Of a stretch of DNA of 35,563 nucleotides, positions 27,928-35,563 are shown one piece after another (position 1 is the stretch's first letter; each line of letters begins with the position of its first letter). The stretch comes from Geminicoccaceae bacterium (GTDB lineage Bacteria; Pseudomonadota; Alphaproteobacteria; Geminicoccales; Geminicoccaceae), in the NCBI GenBank assembly GCA_007694015.1, contig RECO01000180.1, positions 1 to 35,563 on the forward strand. The letters run 5' to 3'. The translations under genes were made by a program, and so were the position numbers. Under the pieces are notes generated by a model. It saw only the letters and a program-made list of their open reading frames with translations, did not search any database and was not told the origin of the DNA.

Positions 27928-28417
27928 CGGGCAGGGTCCGCCATCGGTCCCAGCCGATGTCGCGGCCGGGAAAAGCGATCGGCCGCAGCGGCCAATCCGC
28001 TTCGAGCCATTGCCGGAAGGCCCGACCCAGCCGGTCGTCGAGCCCCGTCTCCGCCTCGCTCGTCCGCACCCACCAAAACGCCATGGCCGCATAGCCGGCC
28101 CGGTCCGACGGATAGACGTAGGCGCAGCCGAGGCAGCGGGCGTCGTCCGGCCTGACCACCGTGTAGGCAAAGGAATGGCCCATCGTGAACTCGCGCTGAT
28201 GCCAGGCGAGGTCGACCAGGTTCGCCTCCAAACTGAGCCCGCGGGGCCAGTCGCTCACGGGATCCATATGCCCGACCAGCCGGTCGACACTGCTCATCAC
28301 CGCGTCATAGTCCTTGACCACGTCGTGGATCGTCAGCGGCCGCAATACGAAGCCCTTGCCCTGCAGACGTGTCGGCGCAACCATGCCGCCGGGCAGGAGC
28401 GGCCGGCGATAGGCCAC
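27920..28417 (-). CDS. GNAT family N-acetyltransferase
   Basis: GFVLRPLTIHDVVKDYDAVMSS ... HSFAYTVVRPDDARCLGCAYVYPS ... WLEADWPLRPIAFPGRDIGW; GTG start overlapping M20 stop (TAGTG) or ATG 28384. Confidence 0.78.
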   Translation of the reverse strand: MAYRRPLLPGGMVAPTRLQGKGFVLRPLTIHDVVKDYDAVMSSVDRLVGHMDPVSDWPRGLSLEANLVDLAWHQREFTMGHSFAYTVVRPDDARCLGCAYVYPSDRAGYAAMAFWWVRTSEAETGLDDRLGRAFRQWLEADWPLRPIAFPGRDIGWDRWRTLPAI

Positions 28418-29703
28418 TACCCAGCCTCCACCCCGCACCACTCGGCGATGAACAACGCCAAAAACAGCGTCAGCTGCTCGACCGAGCGAAGATCGACGCG
28501 TTCGTCGAAGCCGTGGATCCACTCGCCCGACGGCCCGAAGCAGAAGGCCGGAATGCCGTAGTAGAGGTCGTAGAAGCGGGTGTCGGTGAGCCCCGTCATG
28601 ATCCGCTCGGGCACCGTGTTCACGCCGTAGACGCTTGCCGCCGCGCGCCCGACCACCGCTTCCACCGTCGCGTTCTGGAAGCTGTGGCCCTCGGCGATGA
28701 AGCCGCTCCAGACCAGCTCGGGCGGATGCTCCCGCAGAAAATCGTGGTGCTTGGCGGCTTCGGCGACGGTGCGCTCGATCTCGGCCCGGCAGTCGGCCAG
28801 GGACCAGCCGGGCAGGACGGCGATGCGGCAATCGACGTCGCACCAGGCCGGCACCGACGAGGCCCAGTCGCCGCCCTTGATGATGCCGGCGTTGAAGTTG
28901 ATCGGGTGGTCGAGATCGCCGAAATGGGTGGCGGTCTTGGCGCGCTCGTTCCAGGCCAGCTCCAGCCCGTGCAAGGCCTGCAACAGGTGGTAGGCGGCCA
29001 TGATGGCGTTGGCGCCGTCACCGGCATAGGCGACGTGGGCCGGGCGGCCGCGCACGCGCAGGCGAAACCAGAGCACGCCCACCTGCGCGCGGTTGAGCCG
29101 GCCGCCCGTCGGCTCGGGGATCAAACACGCCTCGGCGCGATAGCCGCGGGCAAGCGTGGCGAGGGCGCCGAGCCCGGTGCTCTCCTCCTCGACCACCGAC
29201 TGCACGTGGAGGCGGCCCTTGGGCGTGAGGCCCACCGCGTCCAGCGCATCGAGCGCGCAGAGGATGGCGATCATCCCCGATTTCATGTCGCAGGCGCCGC
29301 GGCCGTACATCCAGTCGCCCTCGACGACCGGGTCGAACGGCGGATGGCGCCACATGTCGAGCGGGCCCGCCGGCACCACGTCGATGTGCCCCTGCAGGAT
29401 CAACGAGCGCCCATCGCCCGTCCCCTGGCGGGTGCCGACGACCGAGCGCACCGCCGCCGAGGGCGTCTCCAAGGGCCCCCAGCCCGCAAGGTGCCGCAAC
29501 TCGTCGGCGGCGATGGTCCAGTCGTCGACCGCCAGCCCCCGCTGCCGCATCAAATCAGCCATCAAATCGAGCGCCGGCCCCTCCGCCCCGCGCAGGCTCG
29601 GGATCGCCACCAAGCGCCGCGTCGCCTCGATCTGGTCATCGAACCGGGCGGCGATCGCCGCCGCCAAACGTCCCCGCAGCGCCTCGTCCACCTGCATCGT
29701 CAT
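28417..29703 (-). CDS. M20 family metallopeptidase (ArgE/DapE-like)
   Basis: LILQGHIDVVPAG, YGRGACDMKSGMIAIL, VVEEESTGLGALA, CLIPEPTGG. Confidence 0.93.
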   Translation of the reverse strand: MTMQVDEALRGRLAAAIAARFDDQIEATRRLVAIPSLRGAEGPALDLMADLMRQRGLAVDDWTIAADELRHLAGWGPLETPSAAVRSVVGTRQGTGDGRSLILQGHIDVVPAGPLDMWRHPPFDPVVEGDWMYGRGACDMKSGMIAILCALDALDAVGLTPKGRLHVQSVVEEESTGLGALATLARGYRAEACLIPEPTGGRLNRAQVGVLWFRLRVRGRPAHVAYAGDGANAIMAAYHLLQALHGLELAWNERAKTATHFGDLDHPINFNAGIIKGGDWASSVPAWCDVDCRIAVLPGWSLADCRAEIERTVAEAAKHHDFLREHPPELVWSGFIAEGHSFQNATVEAVVGRAAASVYGVNTVPERIMTGLTDTRFYDLYYGIPAFCFGPSGEWIHGFDERVDLRSVEQLTLFLALFIAEWCGVEAG

Positions 29704-29714
29704 CCTCCTGGCCT

Positions 29715-29729
29715 TGCATTTGCAATGCA
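29715..29729. promoter_or_regulatory. Operator-like palindrome in the divergent M20/amidohydrolase promoter region
   Basis: TGCATT-TGC-AATGCA perfect dyad, AT-rich against a GC-rich background. Confidence 0.5.
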
Positions 29730-29783
29730 GCTACGGCTACGCGCATTCGTCAAGACGACGGCCGGCGGGAGAGGGCGGGGATC

Positions 29784-31403
29784 ATGCGGATCGAGGCGGA
29801 TCTGGTGCTGCGCGGCGGCAGGATCTGGTGTGGCGCCGAAATAGGCGCTGCGGGTTCGCTTGCCGCTTTCGGCGGCAAGGTGCTCGCCACCGCTGCCAAT
29901 GGCGACCTCGATGACCTGATCGGCCCGCGGACCCGGGTGATCGACCTCGAGGGCCGGCTCGCCACGCCCGGGCTCTACGACGTCCACCTGCACCTGTTGC
30001 CCTTGGGGCTCTACATGGCACAGGTGGATCTGCGGCCGAAATCGGCCCCGACCCTCGACGCCCTGCTGCAGGCCATGGCCGACCGCGCGGCGGCGCAGCC
30101 CAAGGGCAGCTGGGTCATCGGTGCCGGCTACGATCACTTCAAGCTCGACGTCGGCCGCCACCCGACGCGCACCGAGCTCGACCGCGCCGTGCCCGATCAT
30201 CCGGTCTACGTGGTGCGCACCTGCGGCCACCTTGCCGTCTGCAACAGCCTGGCCCTTCAGCTTGCCGGCATCGACGCCGACACCCCGTCGCCGCCGGGTG
30301 GCTTGATCGAGTTGGTCGACGGCGAGCTGACGGGCCTCTTGGCGGAAAACGGCCGCGACGCGGTCAAGGCGGTCTTGCCGGAGCCGAGCCAGGACGACCT
30401 GGTCGAGGCGATCGAGCGGGCCGGGCGCTATTGCCTGTCCTTCGGCGTGACCAGCGTGATGGACGCCGCGGTCGGCATGCGTGCGGGCTTCGCCGAGATC
30501 GGCGCCTATTTCCGCGCCAAGCGCGAGGGGCGCCTGCCGGTTCGGGTCGACATGTGCCTCTTGGGCGGCGACGGTGGCATCGCCGAGCGCTGCTTCGAGG
30601 CGGGCCTCGTCACGGGCACGGGCGACGCCGAATTGCGCGTCGGCCCGGTCAAGATCTTCACCGACGGCAGCGCCGGTGGGCGCACGGCCGCCATGGTCGA
30701 GGACTATCAAGGCGGCGGCAAGGGCATCCTCTGCCTGGAGGACGGTGCCCTCAACGCCTTCGTCGAGCGTTACCACGGCCAGGGCTACCAGATGGCGATC
30801 CACGCCATCGGCGACGCGGCGATCGAGCAGGTGCTCAATGCCTACGAGCTGGCGCTCGCCGCCAGGCCTTGGCCGGACCGCCGCCACCGCATCGAGCATT
30901 GCGGCTTCAGCACCGCCCAGCAGATCGAGCGCATGGTCCGGCTCGGCATCTACCCGGCACCGCAGCCCTCCTTCATGTACGATTTCGGCGATCTCTACGT
31001 CGACGTTCTGGGCGAGGCGCGGGCGGCTGGGGCCTATCCGATGCGCACCTGGCTCAGTGCCGGCCTGCAGCCATCGGCCAGCACCGACTGCCCGGTGACC
31101 GACGTCAATCCGTTCCCGAACCTTTATTCGATGGTCACCCGGCGCACCGACCGGGGCACCTTGCTCGGCGGCCAGGAGCGCCTGACCATGGCAGAAGCGC
31201 TCACCGCCTACACCGTGTCGAGCGCCTTCGCCGGCCGCAGCGAGCAGGAAAAGGGTCGCCTGGTGCCGGGCCAGCTCGCCGATGTCGCCGTGTTCGACAC
31301 GGACCTCCTGGCCGCCGAGCCCGAGGCCGTGCTGCAGGCGTCGTGCGACCTCGCCATCAAGGGCGGCGAGGTGGTGTTCGACCGCCACGCCATGGTGGGC
31401 TGA
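29784..31403 (+). CDS. amidohydrolase family protein (YtcJ-like)
   Basis: ATPGLYDVHLHLLPLGLYM, VRTCGHLAVCNSLAL, GPVKIFTDGSAGGRTAAM, MAIHAIGDAAIEQVL, IEHCGF, STDCPVTDVNPF. Confidence 0.92.
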   Translation: MRIEADLVLRGGRIWCGAEIGAAGSLAAFGGKVLATAANGDLDDLIGPRTRVIDLEGRLATPGLYDVHLHLLPLGLYMAQVDLRPKSAPTLDALLQAMADRAAAQPKGSWVIGAGYDHFKLDVGRHPTRTELDRAVPDHPVYVVRTCGHLAVCNSLALQLAGIDADTPSPPGGLIELVDGELTGLLAENGRDAVKAVLPEPSQDDLVEAIERAGRYCLSFGVTSVMDAAVGMRAGFAEIGAYFRAKREGRLPVRVDMCLLGGDGGIAERCFEAGLVTGTGDAELRVGPVKIFTDGSAGGRTAAMVEDYQGGGKGILCLEDGALNAFVERYHGQGYQMAIHAIGDAAIEQVLNAYELALAARPWPDRRHRIEHCGFSTAQQIERMVRLGIYPAPQPSFMYDFGDLYVDVLGEARAAGAYPMRTWLSAGLQPSASTDCPVTDVNPFPNLYSMVTRRTDRGTLLGGQERLTMAEALTAYTVSSAFAGRSEQEKGRLVPGQLADVAVFDTDLLAAEPEAVLQASCDLAIKGGEVVFDRHAMVG

Positions 31404-31407
31404 GGCC

Positions 31408-32349
31408 GTGCTGCAACACGTCACCTACCGCCTGTTGCTCTCCATCCCCGTCCTGTTCGGGGTGCTGCTCTTGGGCTTCATGCTGCTGCAACTCGTGCCG
31501 GGCGACCCCGCGCGGGTGCTGGCCGGGCCGATGGCGCCGCCCGACGTGGTCGAGGCGATCCGCCAGGACATGGGCCTGGATCAGCCGGTCATCGTGCAGT
31601 TCTTCCTCTATCTCGGCCGGGTGCTCCAGGGCGACCTCGGCCGCTCGATGATCTCGAACATCCCGGTCATCGAGGAATTGGCGCGCACCATCGGGCCCAC
31701 GGTCGAGCTGATGTTCGCCTGCCTCGTCTGGTCGGTCCCCTTGGGGCTCCTGCTCGGCACCATCGCCGCCGTCTACCAGGGCCGTTTTCTGGACCAGGCG
31801 GTGATGGCCTTTTCGGTCGCCGGCGTGTCGATGCCGATCTTCTTCATCGCGCTCCTGTTGATGATGTATTTCGGCTTCTACTGGCAGCTTCTGCCCTTCG
31901 TCGGCCGCGGCGGGCCGCTTTGGACGATCGAGGGCTTGCGCCACATCGCCCTGCCGGCGCTCTCCTTGGGCCTCATCTTCATCGGCCCGGTCGCACGCAT
32001 GACCCGCACCGCCGTGCTCGACACGCTCCGCGCCGACCACGTCCGCACCGCCCGCGCCAAGGGCCTGAAGGAGCGCGTCGTGGTGCTCCGCCACGCGCTC
32101 AGGAACGCCTTGATCCCGGTCTTGACCCTGATCGGCCTCCAGGCCGGCTACCTTTTGGGCGGGGCGGTCGTCACCGAGACCATCTTCTCCTGGCCGGGGG
32201 TCGGCCGGCTTGCCGTCGGCGCCATCCTCGCCTCCGACTTCCCGCTCGCGCAAGGCACCATCCTGGTGCTGGCCTTGGGCTTCATCCTCATCAACCTGAT
32301 CGTGGACCTGCTCTATGCGGCCCTCGATCCGCGCGTGAAGACCGGCTGA
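31408..32349 (+). CDS. ABC transporter permease (DppB-like)
   Basis: VTYRLLLSIPVLFGVLLLGFMLLQLVPGDPARVLAGPMAPPDVVEAIRQDMGLDQPV ... RTARAKGLKERVVVLRHALRNALIPVLTLIGLQ. Confidence 0.94.
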   Translation: MLQHVTYRLLLSIPVLFGVLLLGFMLLQLVPGDPARVLAGPMAPPDVVEAIRQDMGLDQPVIVQFFLYLGRVLQGDLGRSMISNIPVIEELARTIGPTVELMFACLVWSVPLGLLLGTIAAVYQGRFLDQAVMAFSVAGVSMPIFFIALLLMMYFGFYWQLLPFVGRGGPLWTIEGLRHIALPALSLGLIFIGPVARMTRTAVLDTLRADHVRTARAKGLKERVVVLRHALRNALIPVLTLIGLQAGYLLGGAVVTETIFSWPGVGRLAVGAILASDFPLAQGTILVLALGFILINLIVDLLYAALDPRVKTG

Positions 32350-33224
32350 TGGCCGCCGTCGTCGCCGAGGCCCTGCCGCGCCGCCGCTCGGTGCTGCGTC
32401 GCATGTTGCGCGGCCGGGGCACGGCCGTCGCCTTCGCCATCCTCGCGACCATCGTCGTCGCCGCCCTGCTCGCGCCGTGGATCGCGCCCTATGAGCCGTT
32501 CGCCGTCGCCGGCCGGCCCTTCCTGCCGCCCTTTTGGGCCGAGGGCAGCGATCCCCGCTTTTGGCTCGGCACCGACGGCCAAGGCCGCGACATCCTCACC
32601 CGCGTGCTCCACGGCACCCGGCTCACGCTGTTGATGGGCCTCGTCAGCGTCGCCATCGGCGGCTCGATCGGCATGGCGCTGGGGCTGCTCTCGGCGTTCT
32701 TCCGCGCCGCCGACCCCTATCTGATGCGCCTCGTCGACGTCTTGCTCTCCTTTCCGGCGATCCTCTTGGGGCTGGCCGTCGCCGCCGTGTTCGGTCCGGG
32801 CGTCACCGCCATCATCGTCGCCCTCTCGGTCGCCACCATCCCGGACGTCGCCCGCGTCACCCGCGGTGCCGCCGTCGTCGTCATGGGCCAGGACTACATG
32901 GAGAGCGGGCGTGCCGTGGGCCTGCCCAACCACACCCTGATCCTGCGTTACCTCGCGCTGAACTGCATCTCGACCGTGTTCGTTTTTTTGACGCTGCGCT
33001 TCGGCCAGGTGATCCTGATCGGCGCTGCCTTGAGCTTCCTCGGCCTCGGTGCGCGTCCGCCCACGGCCGAACTCGGCATGATGGCCGCCCAGGGCCGCGA
33101 TTTCCTGTTTCTCGCCCCGCACATCGCGACGATCCCGAGCCTCGCGATCTTCGTGATCGTGCTCTGCGCCAACATCGTCGGCGACGCCTTGCGCGACGTG
33201 CTGGACCCGAGGCTCCGCAGTTGA
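32349..33224 (+). CDS. ABC transporter permease (DppC-like)
   Basis: LGTDGQGRDILTRVLHGTRLTLLMGLVSVAIGGSIG ... ATIPDVARVTRGAAVVVMGQDYMESGRAVGL; ATG overlaps preceding TGA. Confidence 0.94.
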   Translation: MAAVVAEALPRRRSVLRRMLRGRGTAVAFAILATIVVAALLAPWIAPYEPFAVAGRPFLPPFWAEGSDPRFWLGTDGQGRDILTRVLHGTRLTLLMGLVSVAIGGSIGMALGLLSAFFRAADPYLMRLVDVLLSFPAILLGLAVAAVFGPGVTAIIVALSVATIPDVARVTRGAAVVVMGQDYMESGRAVGLPNHTLILRYLALNCISTVFVFLTLRFGQVILIGAALSFLGLGARPPTAELGMMAAQGRDFLFLAPHIATIPSLAIFVIVLCANIVGDALRDVLDPRLRS

Positions 33225-33258
33225 ACTTCGGCAGCTGAATTTCAAAGGAGGGTGGAAG

Positions 33259-34851
33259 ATGCCGTTCTGGACCAAGAGGCGGGGAGGGGCGTTGGCCCTT
33301 GGCCTTGCCGCCGTGCTCGCGGCCAGTGCCGCCAGTGCGCAGACCATCACCGTCGTGCGCGAGGTCGACAGCGATCGCTACGACCCGCACCGCAGCACCG
33401 CGCGCGGCGCGTCCGAGGTGCTGTTCATGATGGCCGACACGCTGGTGGCCCTCGACTTCGACATGCAGACCATCCAGCCCTTGCTCGCGCACAGCTGGGA
33501 CGTGTCGGACGACGGCCTCGTCTACACCTTCCATCTGCGCGACGACGTGCAGTTCTGCGACGGCCGGCCGATGACCGCCGACGACGTGGCCTTCTCGCTC
33601 AACCGCTGGATCGACCCGGAGACCCGCTCGCCGGTGCGGTGGCGCGCCGGCAACGTCGCCGAAATCCGCGCCCTCGACGACGTCACCGTCGAATACCGCC
33701 TGAACGCGCCGTTCAGCGAACTGCTCTACCAGCTGACGCAGAGCTTCGCCTCGATCATCGACCGCTACAACGTCGAGGAACTCGGCGACGACTTCGGCGT
33801 GCGCGGCTTCAACGGCACCGGGCCCTTCTGCTGGGTCAACTGGACGCCGCGCGACGAGTTCGTCCTCCAGCGCCACGAGGCCTACAGCTGGGGGCCGCCG
33901 ATCTACGAGAACCAGGGCCCGGCCCATGTCGAGCGCATCGTCTGGCGCATCGTGCCCGAGGAAAACACCCGCATGGCGGCGGTCGCCACCGGCCAGTCCC
34001 AGGTGACCCAATACGTCCCCTACAACTCGCTCGCCATGCTGCGCGCGACGCCGACGGTCGACGTCCACCAGTCCGACGCGGCCTTTTGGACCTACTTCAT
34101 CGGCTTCAAGATCGACCGCGACATGGTCGACGACGAGATCGTGCGCCGCGCCATGGTGATGGCGGTCGACCAGCAGACGATCGTCGAAAACCTCTATTTC
34201 GGTGAGGTCGAGCCCGCCTTCTCCTACATCAGCACCGCCGCACTCGACTGGGACCCGGACCTCTACGCCGACCTCATCCGCACCAACCGCGAGGAGGCCA
34301 ACCGCCTGCTCGACGAGGCCGGCTGGGTGCGCGGCTCGGACGGCATCCGCTCCAAGGACGGCGTGCGCCTCGCGCCCGTCGCCTACGGCTTCACCGGCTC
34401 GACCTGGCAGAACCTGATGGAAGCGGTGCAGGCGGACCTGCGCCAGATCGGCGTCGATCTGCAGGTGCAGCTGTTCGATGCCACCGTCGCCTGGGGCCGG
34501 CTCGCCACCCAGGAGTTCGACCTGTTCGGCATGAGCTTCCCCTACATCTCGGCCGGTGACGCGTTGAACCTCTACTTCCGCTCCGAGAACATGCCGACGC
34601 CGAACCGCATGAACTGGAACGACCCGTTGACCGACGAGCTGCTCGACAAGGGCAAGAGTGCGGTCGACGACGAGACCCGGTTCTCGGCCTACGCGCAGGT
34701 GTTGCGCCAGGTTCACGAGGCGGCGGTGTGGATCCCCCTGTTCCACGAGCCGATGACCATCGCCCAGTCGACCCGCCTCGCACCCGTGCGCCCGCACAAC
34801 ATCTACGGTGCTGGGCTCTACAAGGGGCTCGACCTCCGCTTCCTCGACTGA
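33259..34851 (+). CDS. ABC transporter substrate-binding protein (SBP_5 family)
   Basis: Signal peptide then EVLFMMADTLVALDFDMQTIQPLLAHSWDVSDDGLVYTFHLRDDVQFCDGRPMTADDVAFSLNRWIDPE; SD GGAGG. Confidence 0.94.
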   Translation: MPFWTKRRGGALALGLAAVLAASAASAQTITVVREVDSDRYDPHRSTARGASEVLFMMADTLVALDFDMQTIQPLLAHSWDVSDDGLVYTFHLRDDVQFCDGRPMTADDVAFSLNRWIDPETRSPVRWRAGNVAEIRALDDVTVEYRLNAPFSELLYQLTQSFASIIDRYNVEELGDDFGVRGFNGTGPFCWVNWTPRDEFVLQRHEAYSWGPPIYENQGPAHVERIVWRIVPEENTRMAAVATGQSQVTQYVPYNSLAMLRATPTVDVHQSDAAFWTYFIGFKIDRDMVDDEIVRRAMVMAVDQQTIVENLYFGEVEPAFSYISTAALDWDPDLYADLIRTNREEANRLLDEAGWVRGSDGIRSKDGVRLAPVAYGFTGSTWQNLMEAVQADLRQIGVDLQVQLFDATVAWGRLATQEFDLFGMSFPYISAGDALNLYFRSENMPTPNRMNWNDPLTDELLDKGKSAVDDETRFSAYAQVLRQVHEAAVWIPLFHEPMTIAQSTRLAPVRPHNIYGAGLYKGLDLRFLD

Positions 34852-34860
34852 CGCCTGACC

Positions 34861-34888
34861 GGGTCGCGGCCCCGTACGGCCGCGACCC
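34861..34888. promoter_or_regulatory. Intercistronic hairpin downstream of the SBP gene
   Basis: GGGTCGCGGCC-CCGTAC-GGCCGCGACCC perfect 11-bp stem, 6-nt loop. Confidence 0.7.
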
Positions 34889-34907
34889 ACGCTCTCGGGA
34901 GCCCGCC

Positions 34908-35563
34908 TTGACCACCACCCTCATTCGCGGCGCCAGCTGGGTCGCGGCCTACGACACGAGCGCGCAGCGCCACGTCTACCAGCAGGACGCCGACGTCGCG
35001 TTCACCGGCAACCGCATCGTCCATGTCGGCCCGAACTTCCAAGGTACGGCCGATCACGTGGTCGACGGCAAGGGCAAGTTCGTCATGCCCGGCCTCGTCA
35101 ACATCCACAGCCACCCGCTCTCGGAGCCCATGAACAAGGGTTTTCTCGACGAGCTGGGCTCGCCCGCCCTCTACATGAGTTCCTTGTTCGAGTTCATGCC
35201 GATCCACCGCCCGGACGGCCCCGGCATGGTCGCCTGTGCCAAGATGGCGCTGGCCGAACTCCTGATGAGTGGCGTCACCACCCTGGTCGACCTCTCGGTC
35301 GGCTATGACGGCTGGTTCGAGACCTTGGCGCAAAGCGGCATCCGCCCGGTGGTGGCGCCGATGTACCGCTCTGCCCGCTGGTTCACCAAAAACGGCCACG
35401 TCGTCGACTACGAATGGGACGAGAAGGCCGGCCGGGCGGCGATGGACGCGGCGTTGCAGCTGGTCGACCAAGCACTCGCCCACCCCTCGGGGCGCTTCGG
35501 TGCGATGATCGCACCGTCCCAGATCGACACCTGCACGCCCGAGCTGATCCAAGACAGCCTCGC
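34908..35563 (+). CDS. amidohydrolase family protein (partial, runs off window)
   Basis: TTG start after CGGGAG; LTTTLIRGASWVAAYDTSAQRHVYQQDADVAFTGNRIVHVGPNF...GKFVMPGLVNIHSHPLSEPMNKGF; absent from the ORF track because no stop occurs before the window edge. Confidence 0.85.
   Translation, partial: MTTTLIRGASWVAAYDTSAQRHVYQQDADVAFTGNRIVHVGPNFQGTADHVVDGKGKFVMPGLVNIHSHPLSEPMNKGFLDELGSPALYMSSLFEFMPIHRPDGPGMVACAKMALAELLMSGVTTLVDLSVGYDGWFETLAQSGIRPVVAPMYRSARWFTKNGHVVDYEWDEKAGRAAMDAALQLVDQALAHPSGRFGAMIAPSQIDTCTPELIQDSL

Noticed and set aside
25182-28094. 970-aa plus-strand ORF, the longest in the track
   Set aside because: Crosses the small ORF, O-methyltransferase, ThDP enzyme and cupin genes in a non-native frame; its end merely reads the cupin region out of frame.
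32881-34890. 669-aa minus-strand ORF antisense to the SBP_5 gene
   Set aside because: Antisense composition; the plus-strand SBP has a signal peptide, SD and conserved motifs.

Overview
This is a GC-rich, tightly packed bacterial chromosomal segment; codon use and gene content suggest an alphaproteobacterium (inferred, not searched). Reading left to right it contains: a seven-gene Mrp/Mnh-type Na+/H+ antiporter operon (mrpA-G, minus strand); a TAXI-type TRAP transporter (fused permease plus solute-binding protein, minus); GT2 glycosyltransferase - pteridine-reductase-like SDR - FolB (plus); a DadA-like oxidoreductase and a class III-type sirtuin (plus); a DEAD-box helicase and a YaiI/DUF188 protein (minus); pqiABC (plus); a VOC/glyoxalase protein; a minus-strand operon of YeeE/YedE transporter, TIGR02186-like membrane protein and universal stress protein; an M23 peptidase; a hemolysin III protein; a NIPSNAP protein; an O-methyltransferase; a ThDP acetolactate-synthase-like enzyme; a cupin; a GNAT protein; an M20 peptidase; and an amidohydrolase - DppB - DppC - SBP_5 - amidohydrolase operon that runs off the right edge. 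The most interesting signals are non-coding. (1) Two ~130 bp MITE-like palindromic repeats lie in inverted orientation and flank the Mrp+TRAP block; their stems differ by compensatory base changes, and one copy appears to supply the mrpG stop codon. (2) A 160 bp nested-hairpin element has two outer hairpins with identical stems and complementary loops. (3) A long inverted repeat overlaps the probable start of the M23 peptidase, in a leader rich in dyads. No tRNA, rRNA, CRISPR array or intact transposase gene was recognised. All family assignments come from reading the protein sequences, not from database searches.
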